Translations under genes and position numbers: made by a program
Shown: positions 17,650 to 26,490 of the stretch, one piece after another
How the letters are laid out: each line of letters begins with the position of its first letter
Numbering within the stretch: position 1 is the stretch's first letter
Assembly: GCA_029782215.1 (NCBI GenBank)
Contig: JAKOVD010000024.1
Span: 62,001-126,000, forward strand
DNA length: 64,000 bases
From: Chloroflexota bacterium
GTDB taxonomy: Bacteria; Chloroflexota; Anaerolineae; J102
Direction of reading: 5' to 3'
Notes under the pieces: model-generated
What the model was told of the DNA's origin: nothing
What the model saw: the letters and a program-made list of their open reading frames with translations, nothing else
The model's database searches: none

Positions 17650-17673
17650 GGTTGAAGGTTACACGTTGAAGGT
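17650..17673 (+). repeat. 24-bp interspersed repeat, left copy
   Basis: The sequence GGTTGAAGGTTACA followed by CGTTGAAGGT matches, in opposite orientation, 22 of 24 bases at 29221-29244. It lies directly between the radical SAM run and hsdR, at the left edge of the accessory island. Confidence 0.6.
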
Positions 17674-17819
17674 TGGGGGGGCAGGCGTAGGAACCAAGAG
17701 GGTTGGGTACGTGGGAATACGACGGACAGGCATTTTGCACGTTCGTGGGTGCGGGTTCGGCATGAGGTGTTGTATCATTGCCCGCAATGTGACCGGCAGC
17801 GCCGACGTCCTCCCCAACC

Positions 17820-20516
17820 ATGACCCTCAACGAAGCGGATACTCGAGCTCAGTTGATCGACCCCAAGCTGAACGCGGCGGGGTGGACGCGCAGCCAGGTA
17901 ACGCGGGAGCAGTATTACCGGGTGGATTGGGACTACACGGCGGGCAAGATCGTTCTGCGGGGGGACAAGGCGAGCCGCGAGAGTCCAAAGCGCGTGGACT
18001 ATTTGCTGCGCTACACGGACAGCTTCCCGATCGCGGTGGTAGAAGCCAAGGAAGAGGGGAAGCCAGCCGAGACCGGTCTGCAGCAGGTGAAAGACTACGC
18101 CCGCGACCTGGGCCTGGCCTTTGGCTATACCAGCAACGGGCACGACATCATCGAGTGGGACGCGTTCACCAACACCAGCCGCAACCTGGAGAAGTTTCCC
18201 TCTCCCGACGAGCTGTGGCAGCGCTGGTGTCTCAACACCGGCCAGACCGAAGCCCCCGCCACGGGCCAAACGGGGGAGATGCGCCCGATCTACAACGCCG
18301 AGGCGGCGGCGCTGCGGCGGCACAACCCGCTGCTGCATCCCTTTGCGCCGGCCGAGGTCACTCGCGGCAAGGAGCCGCACTATTTCCAGGAAGCGGCCAT
18401 CCGCGAGGCCTTGCTGCGCATCATGCGCGGGCAGAAGCGCATCCTGCTGACCATGGCGACCGGCACGGGCAAGACCTTCACGGCCTTTCAGCTCGTATGG
18501 AAGCTGCTGAAGTCGGGCTGGCTCTACCGGCACAAGGATGGCCAGCCGGGGCGGGTGCTCTTCCTGGCCGACCGTGTCGTGCTGCGCGACCAGGCCTACA
18601 ACGCCTTCAGCCCTTTTGCCAGCGCAAGCAGTGATCCCCGGCTTCTGATCGACGAGAACGCGCGCCGGCCCAGCCTGCACCGGGACCTCTATTTCGGCAT
18701 CTACCAGACGCTCTGGAACGAAGACGCCCGCGGCAAGCGCCTGTATGAGCAGTTCCCGCCCGACTTCTTCGATGTCGTGATCATCGACGAGGCCCATCGA
18801 TCCGGCTTCGGCACGTGGAAGGAGATCCTGGACCACTTCGGCGGCGCCATCCACCTGGGTATGACGGCGACGCCCAAGCAGGATGAGAACGTCGACACTT
18901 ACGCCTATTTCTGCCGGGATGAGCCCGAAGTGCTTGTGGATGCCGCCGACCCGTCCAAGGGCGCTTACCGCCAGCCCGCCTACGAGTACAGCCTGGGCCG
19001 GGGCATCGAAGACGGCTTTCTCGCCACCTACAAGGTGCACCGCATTCGCACCACCGTGGACCGGGATGGCCTGCACGTCGAGCAAGCCATCGAGGAAGGG
19101 GCGGAGATCTTCGTTCCCGAAGACGCCGTGCTCAAAGACGACTACTTCACCGCACAGTTCGAGCGCGAGATCCGGCTGCCCGACCGCACCCAAACCATGG
19201 TGCGGCACCTGGCGGGTCTGCTGCGGCGTTTTGGCGCCATGCACAGAACCATGGTGTTCTGCGTGGACATGGCCCACGCCCAGGAAGTGGCGCGGCTGCT
19301 CAACAACGAGTTCGCCGACCTGGGCTATGGCGGCGACTACGCCGTCGCCATCGTCAGCGAGGAAGGCCCCCAGGCCCGCCGCCGTCTGCGGCAGTTCCAG
19401 GACAGCGACAAGGCCCTGCCCGTGGTGGCGACGACGGCCGAGCTGCTCTCGACCGGTGTGGATGTGCCCGCCTGCCGCAATATCGTCTTCATGAAGACTC
19501 TGTCCTCGCCGCTCATGTTCAAGCAGATCATGGGCCGGGGCACACGCGTCGACCCCGCCACCGGCAAGCTCTGGTTTCGCATCATCGACTACACCGGCGC
19601 CAGCCGCCTGCTCGACCCCAGGTGGGACCGCCCGCCGGCGCCGCAGCCGCTACCGGACACAACGCCGCGCACAGCCAGCGTCACGGGGACCGTGCGTCTG
19701 GCCGGCGCCGGGACGATCCTGGTGGGGGCCAACGTGGCCGTGCTGGCGGCGCCCAACGAGGTGCTGGGGCCGATCGTAACCGATGGCCAGGGACGGTATC
19801 GCTTCGACCGCCTTCCGGCCGGGCAGGTGAAGGTGATGGCCGGGGGCGTGGGACTGCTGCGGCGAGAGCTGAGCGTGGCAACCGCCGCCGGCGAAACCAC
19901 GGTGGTGGATATCGACCTGCACCCCCTGGGCGAACAGCGGGACCGCACCATCACGGTCAAGGGCCTGCAAGTTTCGATCGCAGACGAGGCCACCTTCTTC
20001 GTCGACGCCGTGGGCCAGAGTATGAACCTGGAGCAGTACCTGGACTACACGCGCGGCAAGATCGCCGGCTTTGTGCCGGATTGGAGCAAGCTGCAGGCTA
20101 TCTGGCAGAACCCCGACCAGCGCCGGGTGCTGCTCGAACAGTTGGAGAAGGCCAGCGTGCAGGTGGACGTGCTGGCCGACGTGTTGGACCAGCCGCAGGC
20201 GGACCAGTTTGACCTGCTGGCCCACCTGGCCTACGGCCGCCCGATCCGCACCCGCAGCCAACGAGCCAACGCCTTCCGGGAGGCCCAGGTTGCCTGGCTG
20301 CAGACGCAGACACAGGAGGCGAGGGAGGTGATCCTGGCGCTGGTGGCCAAGTACGAGCTGGGCGGGCTGCAGGAGATGACCGACCCGCAGGTGTTCCGCG
20401 TCAGCCCCTTCCGCGAGATGGGCGAGATGCGGGGCGTGACCAGGCGCTTCGGCAACGACCCCAACCGGCTCCGCGAGACCCTGGTCGAGCTGCAGCGGCG
20501 GCTGTATGCAGCGTGA
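17820..20516 (+). CDS. hsdR: Type I restriction enzyme R subunit with an extra beta-sandwich domain
   Basis: This 898-residue motor and nuclease subunit belongs to a type I restriction system. The N-terminal nuclease domain has RVDYLLRY and IAVVEAKEEGK (the D and ExK of the PD-(D/E)xK site). The helicase has a Walker A MATGTGKT (about 211), DEAH in VVIIDEAHRS, LGMTATP, and motif VI QIMGRGTRVDP (about 570). The C-terminal EcoEI-type domain spans about 712-898. Between them, residues about 617-703 (TASVTGTVRLAGAGTI up to VVDIDLHPL) look like a carboxypeptidase-regulatory-like beta-sandwich, not expected in HsdR. The ATG has no clear ribosome site. The phd-like, PIN, hsdM and hsdS genes follow on the same strand. 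Confidence 0.9.
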   Translation: MTLNEADTRAQLIDPKLNAAGWTRSQVTREQYYRVDWDYTAGKIVLRGDKASRESPKRVDYLLRYTDSFPIAVVEAKEEGKPAETGLQQVKDYARDLGLAFGYTSNGHDIIEWDAFTNTSRNLEKFPSPDELWQRWCLNTGQTEAPATGQTGEMRPIYNAEAAALRRHNPLLHPFAPAEVTRGKEPHYFQEAAIREALLRIMRGQKRILLTMATGTGKTFTAFQLVWKLLKSGWLYRHKDGQPGRVLFLADRVVLRDQAYNAFSPFASASSDPRLLIDENARRPSLHRDLYFGIYQTLWNEDARGKRLYEQFPPDFFDVVIIDEAHRSGFGTWKEILDHFGGAIHLGMTATPKQDENVDTYAYFCRDEPEVLVDAADPSKGAYRQPAYEYSLGRGIEDGFLATYKVHRIRTTVDRDGLHVEQAIEEGAEIFVPEDAVLKDDYFTAQFEREIRLPDRTQTMVRHLAGLLRRFGAMHRTMVFCVDMAHAQEVARLLNNEFADLGYGGDYAVAIVSEEGPQARRRLRQFQDSDKALPVVATTAELLSTGVDVPACRNIVFMKTLSSPLMFKQIMGRGTRVDPATGKLWFRIIDYTGASRLLDPRWDRPPAPQPLPDTTPRTASVTGTVRLAGAGTILVGANVAVLAAPNEVLGPIVTDGQGRYRFDRLPAGQVKVMAGGVGLLRRELSVATAAGETTVVDIDLHPLGEQRDRTITVKGLQVSIADEATFFVDAVGQSMNLEQYLDYTRGKIAGFVPDWSKLQAIWQNPDQRRVLLEQLEKASVQVDVLADVLDQPQADQFDLLAHLAYGRPIRTRSQRANAFREAQVAWLQTQTQEAREVILALVAKYELGGLQEMTDPQVFRVSPFREMGEMRGVTRRFGNDPNRLRETLVELQRRLYAA

Positions 20517-20521
20517 AGGGT

Positions 20522-20550
20522 TTGGCAACGGTCACAATGAGGTGTACAAT
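20522..20550 (+). promoter_or_regulatory. Promoter of the Phd/PIN-hsdMS genes
   Basis: TTGGCA (20522-20527), 17 nt, TACAAT (20545-20550), lying immediately after the hsdR stop. It gives the antitoxin, toxin and modification genes a start independent of hsdR. Confidence 0.65.
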
Positions 20551-20587
20551 TTGTATAAATTGAACGTTTTGTCAAAGGACTTCCGCC

Positions 20588-20896
20588 ATGATCAAGACGA
20601 TTTCTGCCTCGGATTTGCGAGCACAACTCAAAGAGGTGCTCAACCAGATTGCCTACGGCGATGTGGATTTTGTGGTTGAGAAGTTCGGCGAGCCGACCGT
20701 TGCCATCATCAACGTCAAGGACTTCGGCCTGCTGCAGGAGGCACGGCGCCAGCACACCACTGCCGCCCTGCGCGAGATCATCCAGCAAGTCCGGTCGCGT
20801 CACACGGACCTGGACGAGATCGAGCTGGACGCTCTGATCGAGGACGCCCGCACGGATTTCCACCACAGCCAGGGTTCGACTCCGCTTGCCCACTAG
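20588..20896 (+). CDS. Phd/YefM-family antitoxin
   Basis: This 102-residue antitoxin has an N-terminal Phd fold, ISASDLRAQLKEVLNQIAYG then FVVEKFGEPTVAIINVKDF. An acidic helical C-terminal part (TDLDEIELDALIEDA) would wrap the toxin. The ATG follows AAGGA and a promoter that overlaps the end of hsdR. The PIN toxin gene starts 7 nt after its stop. Its position between the restriction and modification genes of a type I system is unusual and may stabilise the locus. Confidence 0.8.
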   Translation: MIKTISASDLRAQLKEVLNQIAYGDVDFVVEKFGEPTVAIINVKDFGLLQEARRQHTTAALREIIQQVRSRHTDLDEIELDALIEDARTDFHHSQGSTPLAH

Positions 20897-20903
20897 GGCG
20901 TCG

Positions 20904-21332
20904 ATGAAGGCCGTCCTCGATACCAACGTCCTCATAAGCGGGCTGCTGGTAGGCGCCGGACCGGCGGCGCGTCTTCTCGACGCCTGGCTGGACGAACGCT
21001 TTCAACTGGTGACCTCGCTCTATCAGATCGAAGAAGTGCTTCACGTCCTGTCCTATCCGCGCATCACCAGGCGGCTCAACCTGAGCGAGGTTGAGGTGGC
21101 CGCGTTCGCTCAGAGTCTGCTCGGCCGGGCGGAGGTCACACCTGGCGACCTGCGTTTGCCGGGCGTGACCCGTGACCCCAAAGACGACGCCATCGTCGCC
21201 TGCGCCGTAGAAGGCCGGGCGGAGGTCATCGTCAGCGGAGACGAGGACCTGCTGGTTCTCGGCGCCTACCAGGAGATCGCCGTGCTGTCCCCACGCGCAT
21301 TTCTCGATCGCCTGGAGGCGTCTTCTCCATGA
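20904..21332 (+). CDS. PIN-domain toxin (COG1569-like)
   Basis: This 142-residue PIN-domain nuclease is the likely partner of the upstream Phd-type antitoxin. The N-terminus MKAVLDTNVLISGLLVG has the first acidic residue. Later acids are in TSLYQIEEVLHVL, RDPKDDAIVACAVEG and IVSGDEDLLVLG. The ATG at 20904 was chosen; an upstream in-frame TTG at 20886 would overlap the antitoxin. Its stop overlaps the hsdM start (21329) by 4 nt, so toxin and methylase are translationally coupled. The RNA target is unknown. Confidence 0.8.
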   Translation: MKAVLDTNVLISGLLVGAGPAARLLDAWLDERFQLVTSLYQIEEVLHVLSYPRITRRLNLSEVEVAAFAQSLLGRAEVTPGDLRLPGVTRDPKDDAIVACAVEGRAEVIVSGDEDLLVLGAYQEIAVLSPRAFLDRLEASSP

Positions 21333-23074
21333 TGTCCATCACGCCGCCAGCGGCCACTCGCAGACAACAAACCAACGAAACCCTGCGCAGCGACATGTGG
21401 CGGGCATGCGACATCCTGCGCCGCGACAACAACGTGGGCGGGGTCATGCAGTACACCGAGCACCTGGCCTGGCTGCTCTTCCTGCGCTTCCTGGACGACG
21501 AGGAGAAGAAGCGGGAAATCGAGACGGCGTACGGCGCCGAACCCTACAGCCCGGTGCTGAAGGGCGACCTGGCCTGGGACAGGTGGGCCGGCCCGCTGGC
21601 CCTGGCCTCCTGGCAGGCCGACGACCTGATCAAGTTCGTGCGCGGCCGCCTGCTGCCCGGCCTGGCCACGCTCAGCGGCTCGCCGCTGGCCGGGACCATC
21701 GCCCGCATTTTCTCAGATGAGAGCGTGGGCGACCAGAACGTCGTCCGCAGCGTGCCGGTGTGCGCCTCCGGCTACAACCTCAAAGACGTCCTCACGGTCA
21801 TCAACAGCATCCGCTTCGACAGCGACGACGACATCTTCACGATCTCGCAGGTGTATGAGGATCTGCTGGAGCGCATGGGGTCGGAGAACCGCACCGCCGG
21901 CGAGTTCTACACCCCGCGGCCGGTGATCCGTTTCATGGTGGAGGTGACGGCGCCGCAGATCGGCGAGACCGTGTACGACCCGGCGTGCGGGACGGCGGGC
22001 TTCCTGGCAGAGGCCTACGCGTTCATGAAGGAGCTGCCGGCGGCGCAAACCGTCGAAGCCTACCAGCGCCTGCAGAGCGGCACATTCTACGGCCAGGAGA
22101 AGAAGGGCCTGTCGGCGCTGTTGGGCACCATGAACATGGTGCTGCACGGCGTGACCACGCCCAACCTCCAGCGCACTAACACGCTGGAGGAGTCGATGTT
22201 GGGCAGCGTCGACAACCGCCACGACATCGTGCTCACCAATCCGCCCTTCGGCGGCACCGAAGGGCGCCACATCCAGGGCAACTTCCCGGTGCGGGCCAAC
22301 GCCACCGAGCTGCTCTTCCTGGAGCACATCGTCAAGAAGCTCAAGCGTACCCCGCAGGCGCGGGCGGCAGTGGTCGTGCCCGAGGGCACCCTGTTCCGGG
22401 GCGGCGCCTTCGCCGAGGTCAAGAAGGACCTGCTGGAGCAGTTCCACCTCCACCTGGTGGTCAGCCTGCCGCCCGGCACCTTCGCCCCTTACTCCGACGT
22501 CAAGACGGCCCTGCTCTTCTTCCGGCGGCGGGAAGGGACGCTGGCACAGAACCCCGCCGCTGCGGACGAGACCCTGTACTACGAGCTGCCCCTGCCGGAG
22601 GGGTGGAAGAAGTTCAGCAAGGGGAGCAAGATCCAGGACGAGCACTTTGCCGGGGCGCGGGAGGCGTGGGAGCGTTGGGAGCGCTGGCTGGCGGGGGAGG
22701 GCGAGCGCCCCTTTGTTTACGCCGAGGACATCGCCGAAGCCTGGCGGGTGCACTACGCCTGGGAAGCCTACCGGAATGGCGAGGGCCAGGTCCAGCGGCC
22801 GCAGCTTGTCCCCGGGGACGGACCCGCCGCCCGCGCCGCCCATGCGGCGGCAGGCCCCCGGCCGGCCGGACCCTACACCGCATGGATCGAAACCCGCGAG
22901 CGGCTGGCCGCCCGCGGCTACGACCTCAGCGCCCGCAACCCCAACCAGGACGCCCGCGTCGAGCTGCCACATCCGGCAGAGCTGACCGCCAGCCTGCTCG
23001 AACGCGTCCGCGAGTTGCAGAGTATTCTGGAAGGGCTGCATGAGATGGTGAGCAATGGCCAGGAGGATGTATAG
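21329..23074 (+). CDS. hsdM: Type I restriction-modification system methylase subunit
   Basis: This 581-residue N6-adenine DNA methyltransferase has an HsdM N-terminal helical region: WRACDILRRDNNVGGVMQY and FLRFLDDEEKK. The SAM motif is VYDPACGTAGFLAEAY (about 217) and the catalytic NPPF lies in DIVLTNPPFGG (about 304). Residues about 490-520 are an Ala/Pro/Gly-rich insert. The ATG overlaps the PIN toxin stop. The hsdS gene starts 2 nt after the hsdM stop. With HsdR and HsdS it should form a working type I system that methylates a bipartite site. Confidence 0.93.
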   Translation: MMSITPPAATRRQQTNETLRSDMWRACDILRRDNNVGGVMQYTEHLAWLLFLRFLDDEEKKREIETAYGAEPYSPVLKGDLAWDRWAGPLALASWQADDLIKFVRGRLLPGLATLSGSPLAGTIARIFSDESVGDQNVVRSVPVCASGYNLKDVLTVINSIRFDSDDDIFTISQVYEDLLERMGSENRTAGEFYTPRPVIRFMVEVTAPQIGETVYDPACGTAGFLAEAYAFMKELPAAQTVEAYQRLQSGTFYGQEKKGLSALLGTMNMVLHGVTTPNLQRTNTLEESMLGSVDNRHDIVLTNPPFGGTEGRHIQGNFPVRANATELLFLEHIVKKLKRTPQARAAVVVPEGTLFRGGAFAEVKKDLLEQFHLHLVVSLPPGTFAPYSDVKTALLFFRRREGTLAQNPAAADETLYYELPLPEGWKKFSKGSKIQDEHFAGAREAWERWERWLAGEGERPFVYAEDIAEAWRVHYAWEAYRNGEGQVQRPQLVPGDGPAARAAHAAAGPRPAGPYTAWIETRERLAARGYDLSARNPNQDARVELPHPAELTASLLERVRELQSILEGLHEMVSNGQEDV

Positions 23075-23076
23075 GT

Positions 23077-24336
23077 TTGGAGAAGTATTTGCTTCCGACC
23101 GGATGGGCATGGAAGACGCTTGCCGAAGTGAGTGAGATCAACCCGCGCCGGCCGGCTCTTCAACGACACGATGATGCGCCCACGTCGTTTGTGCCGATGG
23201 CCGCAGTTGACGAAATCGAAGGCAGGTTTGCCGAGATACAGTTGAAGCCATACCGCGAGGTAAAAAAGGGCTACACATACTTTGAAGAAGACGATGTGGT
23301 CTTCGCCAAGATCACTCCCTGCATGGAAAACGGCAAAGCGGCTGTCGCAGAAGGCCTGCTGGATGGCTTTGGTTTCGGAACAACTGAGTTTCACGTATTC
23401 CGTCCGAGGGCAGGTATCCTTTCCCAGTGGATCTGGCACTACATTCGCCAAACTGAGTTCCGGCGTGACGCCAAGGAACACTTTCGCGGTGCAGTCGGCC
23501 AACAACGCGTGCCACAGGAGTTTCTAAGCGGGTATCCCATCCCCCTCCCCTACCCGAGCGACCTTATCCGCTCGCTAGAAACCCAACGCCGGATCGTCAC
23601 CCGCGTCGAGGCGCTGCTGGCGGAGGTGAGGGCGGCGCGAGAGCTGCACCGGCAGGTGGTGGCGGATACAGGGAGGTTGATGGAGGCGGTGTTGGGAGAG
23701 ACCTTCGGCCAGTCTGCTAGAGATGATTGGGTGCGAATCGGAACATATGTCGAACACATCGAGAACGGAAAGAGTCCGTCTTGTGAGAACCGCCCCGCTG
23801 GTGAAGACGAGTGGGGCGTATTGAAGGTGGGGGCGGTGACATATGGTACCTTCAACTCACATGAGAACAAGGTCTTGCCACAATCGTATATCCCGCTGAT
23901 GGATTATGAGATCCGTCCTGGCGATTTGCTTATGAGTCGTGCCAATACTCGTGAATTGGTCGGCGCATGTGCTCTGGTGGGCGAAACACGGTCCAGACTC
24001 ATGTTGAGCGACAAGATCTTCCGATTCCGCTTCCACGACGATGCCGAGATCAGTTCGGCTTTTCTCGATTTCGCACTTAAGTCGCCCGCACTACGGAACC
24101 AAATCGAAGCAGCAGCGACAGGTACATCACCCTCCATGAAGAATATCTCAAAGGACAAGGTTTTGGGCCTCTTGATCCCCAAATTGACGCTGTCTGAACA
24201 AAAGGCTATTGCCTTGCGCCTCAAGACTGCCAGCCAAGGAGCCGCAGAGCTCAAGGGTCTGTTGAGACAGAATGAGGACCTGCTCTACACCATCGAGCAA
24301 GCGGTACTAGCACAAGCATTTCGGGGGGAGTTGTGA
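23077..24336 (+). CDS. hsdS: Type I restriction-modification system specificity subunit
   Basis: This 419-residue DNA recognition subunit has two target-recognition domains, each followed by a conserved helix. The first helix region is RRIVTRVEALLAEVRAAREL (near residue 170). The second is SEQKAIALRLKTASQGAAEL near the C-terminus, which ends LAQAFRGEL. The first domain starts LPTGWAWKTLAEVSEINPRR and the second WVRIGTYVEHIENGKSP. Translation appears to start at TTG 23077, with AGGAGG about 10 nt upstream inside the end of hsdM. An ATG at 23067 is in another frame. The recognition sequence cannot be predicted. Confidence 0.9.
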   Translation: MEKYLLPTGWAWKTLAEVSEINPRRPALQRHDDAPTSFVPMAAVDEIEGRFAEIQLKPYREVKKGYTYFEEDDVVFAKITPCMENGKAAVAEGLLDGFGFGTTEFHVFRPRAGILSQWIWHYIRQTEFRRDAKEHFRGAVGQQRVPQEFLSGYPIPLPYPSDLIRSLETQRRIVTRVEALLAEVRAARELHRQVVADTGRLMEAVLGETFGQSARDDWVRIGTYVEHIENGKSPSCENRPAGEDEWGVLKVGAVTYGTFNSHENKVLPQSYIPLMDYEIRPGDLLMSRANTRELVGACALVGETRSRLMLSDKIFRFRFHDDAEISSAFLDFALKSPALRNQIEAAATGTSPSMKNISKDKVLGLLIPKLTLSEQKAIALRLKTASQGAAELKGLLRQNEDLLYTIEQAVLAQAFRGEL

Positions 24337-24341
24337 CGCAC

Positions 24342-25292
24342 ATGAATCAACCATCCCCTATCATCACTTGGATCGGTGTGATCGGTGGTTTGGTTGCCCT
24401 GTTGCGGTCTGCCATAGACCTTATCGCGATGTGGCGTAATCGCGGACGCGTGGTGTTCCATGCCATTTCGGCAATCCAGTATTGCCAGTCCTGGAATGAA
24501 TGGGATATCGAAAGGGCTTGGGTACCCGAAGGATTCCCGCCCTTAGTTAAGCCCGGCGACTGGCGCCGGGCTTTCATCGTTCTTGAGTTCGATATCGAGA
24601 ACAGGTTCCCAACAGATGCCTCGATTGGTCCTTTCATGATCGATGACTGAATATTCGCTGATCGCTACACCCAACCGATGTATTCTCCCGTGCGGGACTA
24701 TCGCGTTTTCGATCTTTACAGCCACGAACCCGTGAGTCTTGCCAACCACCGCCAACTTACTCCTGGCGGTATCTACGGTCTCCGGATAGAAATCCTTGAA
24801 GAAACCAGTGGCCCATCATGGGAAGGTCCGCATCGAAGATACGTCTTGCATCTGCCCAAGGCCTACATTGTCAAATACCACACGGGCATTGCGACACGGA
24901 CCTCTAAGCTCAAAATGCCAAAACCTACGGGAGGGGCTGACTTTGGATTCATACACCAGTGGGGTGATCTTTTGCCCCAGCCAGAATCTCATTCAGGCGG
25001 AGCCCCGCTCCCACAGGGTCTGCAGTATCCAAGTTGGCACTTGTCGAGGGGAGTGCGCCTAGCCAGTTGGATTTCTCGGCAGGGTAACCGCATGCTGTAT
25101 GGTGGCCCCTATCCAAGACCTGGACAGCGGCATCGTTTGTCGCAGATTGGCGAACGTGCCAAGCGGCGTCACTCTGGTACCATGGCGGTGAACTTGCCAA
25201 ATAGGCAAAGCGACGAAGACGAGAGACACGAGACGGACCACGACGGCAACGGGGACTTCAATGTAGAAAATGGCAACAAGAGAGACTCATGA
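24342..25292 (+). pseudogene. Disrupted membrane-anchored protein gene behind hsdS
   Basis: An open frame of 102 codons starts at the ATG 24342, with a hydrophobic segment (WIGVIGGLVALLRSAIDLIA) near the N-terminus. It is broken by TGA at 24648-24650. The same frame then reads on as IFADRYTQPMYSPVRDYRVF and LTPGGIYGLRIEILEE, clearly coding-like, to about 24960. After that the translation becomes Arg/His-rich and implausible, suggesting a second lesion. The simplest reading is one former gene for a membrane-anchored beta-rich protein that has a nonsense mutation and a decayed 3' end. An in-frame GTG at 24333 overlaps the hsdS stop. I do not recognise the family. Confidence 0.5.
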
Positions 25293-25702
25293 TATCTTCT
25301 GGCGCGCCAATGTCTTCATCCTCCCGCGTAGCCTTGGGCGGAGATAAATGAGGTGAAGTTGGGGCGCGCTGGTACATTGACGGTCTCTTAGCTGCCAACT
25401 GACAGTGTACTGGCGACGTGTGGGAGGGGTGTGACGACCTGAGCCAGCTACTCACTAAGGCGTAGCGATGTGCAAGGTGCTCACCGATCTGGCGCGGCAG
25501 GCGCTCCCTCTCCCAGGCTGAGGCCGCCACGCGCAACGGTCTACCGCTCTTCCCACACCAGCCGGATGCAGGGATCGTGTCCGGGGCGGCGGTCAGTCAG
25601 TTGTTGGAAGAGTGACAACAAAAAGTATACTCTTCTTCATTCCTGGCAACACCTGTTTTGCCTCAGCACCGCGGCGCCGCCTTTCAGGTCAAGAGCGAGA
25701 AA
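25293..25702. other. Non-coding stretch between decayed gene and MNT gene
   Basis: I see no gene with family motifs, no clear promoter and no repeat here. It is probably decayed accessory DNA. Confidence 0.4.
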
Positions 25703-26077
25703 GTGGTTTCTTCAGCCGTCATCGATCAACCCGCAAGGCTGAGCCAGCAGAAGGCGCTGGCCCGCATCCCCGCGCTGGCGGGCATTGTGCAGCAGATCGT
25801 CGACCAGTTTCGACCACTCCGCGTCATCCTTTTTGGCTCCTACGCCCACGGCGCCCCAGGGCCAGACAGTGATGTGGACCTCCTGGTGGTCATGGAAACG
25901 CCGCTGCGGGAAGTGGAGCAGGCCGTGCAGATTTGCCAGGCAATTGACTATCATTTCGCCCTTGACCTGCTGGTGCGTACGCCCGCCAATCTGCAGCGCC
26001 GGCTGGCTCTGGGCGATCCGTTTCTGCATGAGGTCCTGAGCAAAGGCATCGTCCTTTATGAACGAGCTGACGGCTGA
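25703..26077 (+). CDS. MNT-type nucleotidyltransferase domain protein
   Basis: A 124-residue minimal nucleotidyltransferase. The motif FGSYAHGAPGPDSDVDLLVV (about residues 36-55) contains the GS and DxD metal site. Residues 1-30 are helical. Such proteins commonly pair with a HEPN protein as an antitoxin that modifies the HEPN toxin. The GTG at 25703 is the best start within the domain limits; a TTG at 25658 gives an extension of 15 residues. The HEPN partner expected next appears decayed, so this antitoxin may be an orphan. Confidence 0.7.
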   Translation: MVSSAVIDQPARLSQQKALARIPALAGIVQQIVDQFRPLRVILFGSYAHGAPGPDSDVDLLVVMETPLREVEQAVQICQAIDYHFALDLLVRTPANLQRRLALGDPFLHEVLSKGIVLYERADG

Positions 26078-26218
26078 GTGGGATGGACTCCCACCGGGAA
26101 AGGGAGGGAGAGTGCAACTCGCAACATAGTGCAACAGACCGGGCCTTGCGCGGACACTCGCCGTACGATGCCCGCGACTTCGCCATGACACGAGATGCTC
26201 CTTGACAAAATGAACTCC
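26058..26218 (+). pseudogene. Decayed HEPN-domain partner of the MNT gene
   Basis: An ATG overlapping the MNT gene begins MNELTAEW, the usual start of HEPN partners, but the frame fails at once and stops after 24 codons. In another frame, LRGHSPYDARDFAMTRDA resembles the next HEPN block (LRARxxPNYDAxCFHAQ type). The remnant then ends near the promoter of the following VapBC pair. Assignment rests on family memory and position. Confidence 0.35.
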
Positions 26219-26229
26219 TTGAATACACT
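26202..26229 (+). promoter_or_regulatory. Promoter for leaderless AbrB antitoxin transcript
   Basis: TTGACA (26202-26207), 16 nt, TACACT (26224-26229), then 6 nt and the ATG at 26236. The predicted transcription start is the first base of the start codon. Confidence 0.6.
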
Positions 26230-26235
26230 GAAGTC

Positions 26236-26490
26236 ATGATTACGACCGTCACGGGCAAGAACCAGATTACCATTCCAGCCAAACTGGCAAACCAGCTCGA
26301 CATCCAGCCTGGAACCCGGATCGACTGGTCCGTGAGCGACGAAGGGGTCCTGATCGCACGGCCCCTGCCGCCCCGAGGTGAGCTGGCGCGGCAGGCCGCC
26401 GGCATGGCCCGCCCCTGGCTGACTCCAGGCGCCGACCCCATCGCCGAGCTGCTCCAAGAGCGGCTCCAGGACGAAGACGAACGGACATGA
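26236..26490 (+). CDS. AbrB/MazE-family antitoxin
   Basis: This 84-residue antitoxin has the swapped-hairpin N-terminus TTVTGKNQITIPAKLANQLD followed by IQPGTRIDWSVSDEGVLIAR. A C-terminal helical part ends LQERLQDEDERT. There is no ribosome site. The start codon lies 6 nt after a good -10 box, so it is probably translated from a leaderless mRNA. Its stop overlaps the toxin ATG by 4 nt. It is similar in plan to, but different in sequence from, the pair at about 1.9-2.5 kb. Confidence 0.83.
   Translation: MITTVTGKNQITIPAKLANQLDIQPGTRIDWSVSDEGVLIARPLPPRGELARQAAGMARPWLTPGADPIAELLQERLQDEDERT

Noticed and set aside
17522-17830. Minus-strand frame across the hsdR upstream region
   Set aside because: It reads through the interspersed repeat and the end of a radical SAM gene in antisense, with no family features.
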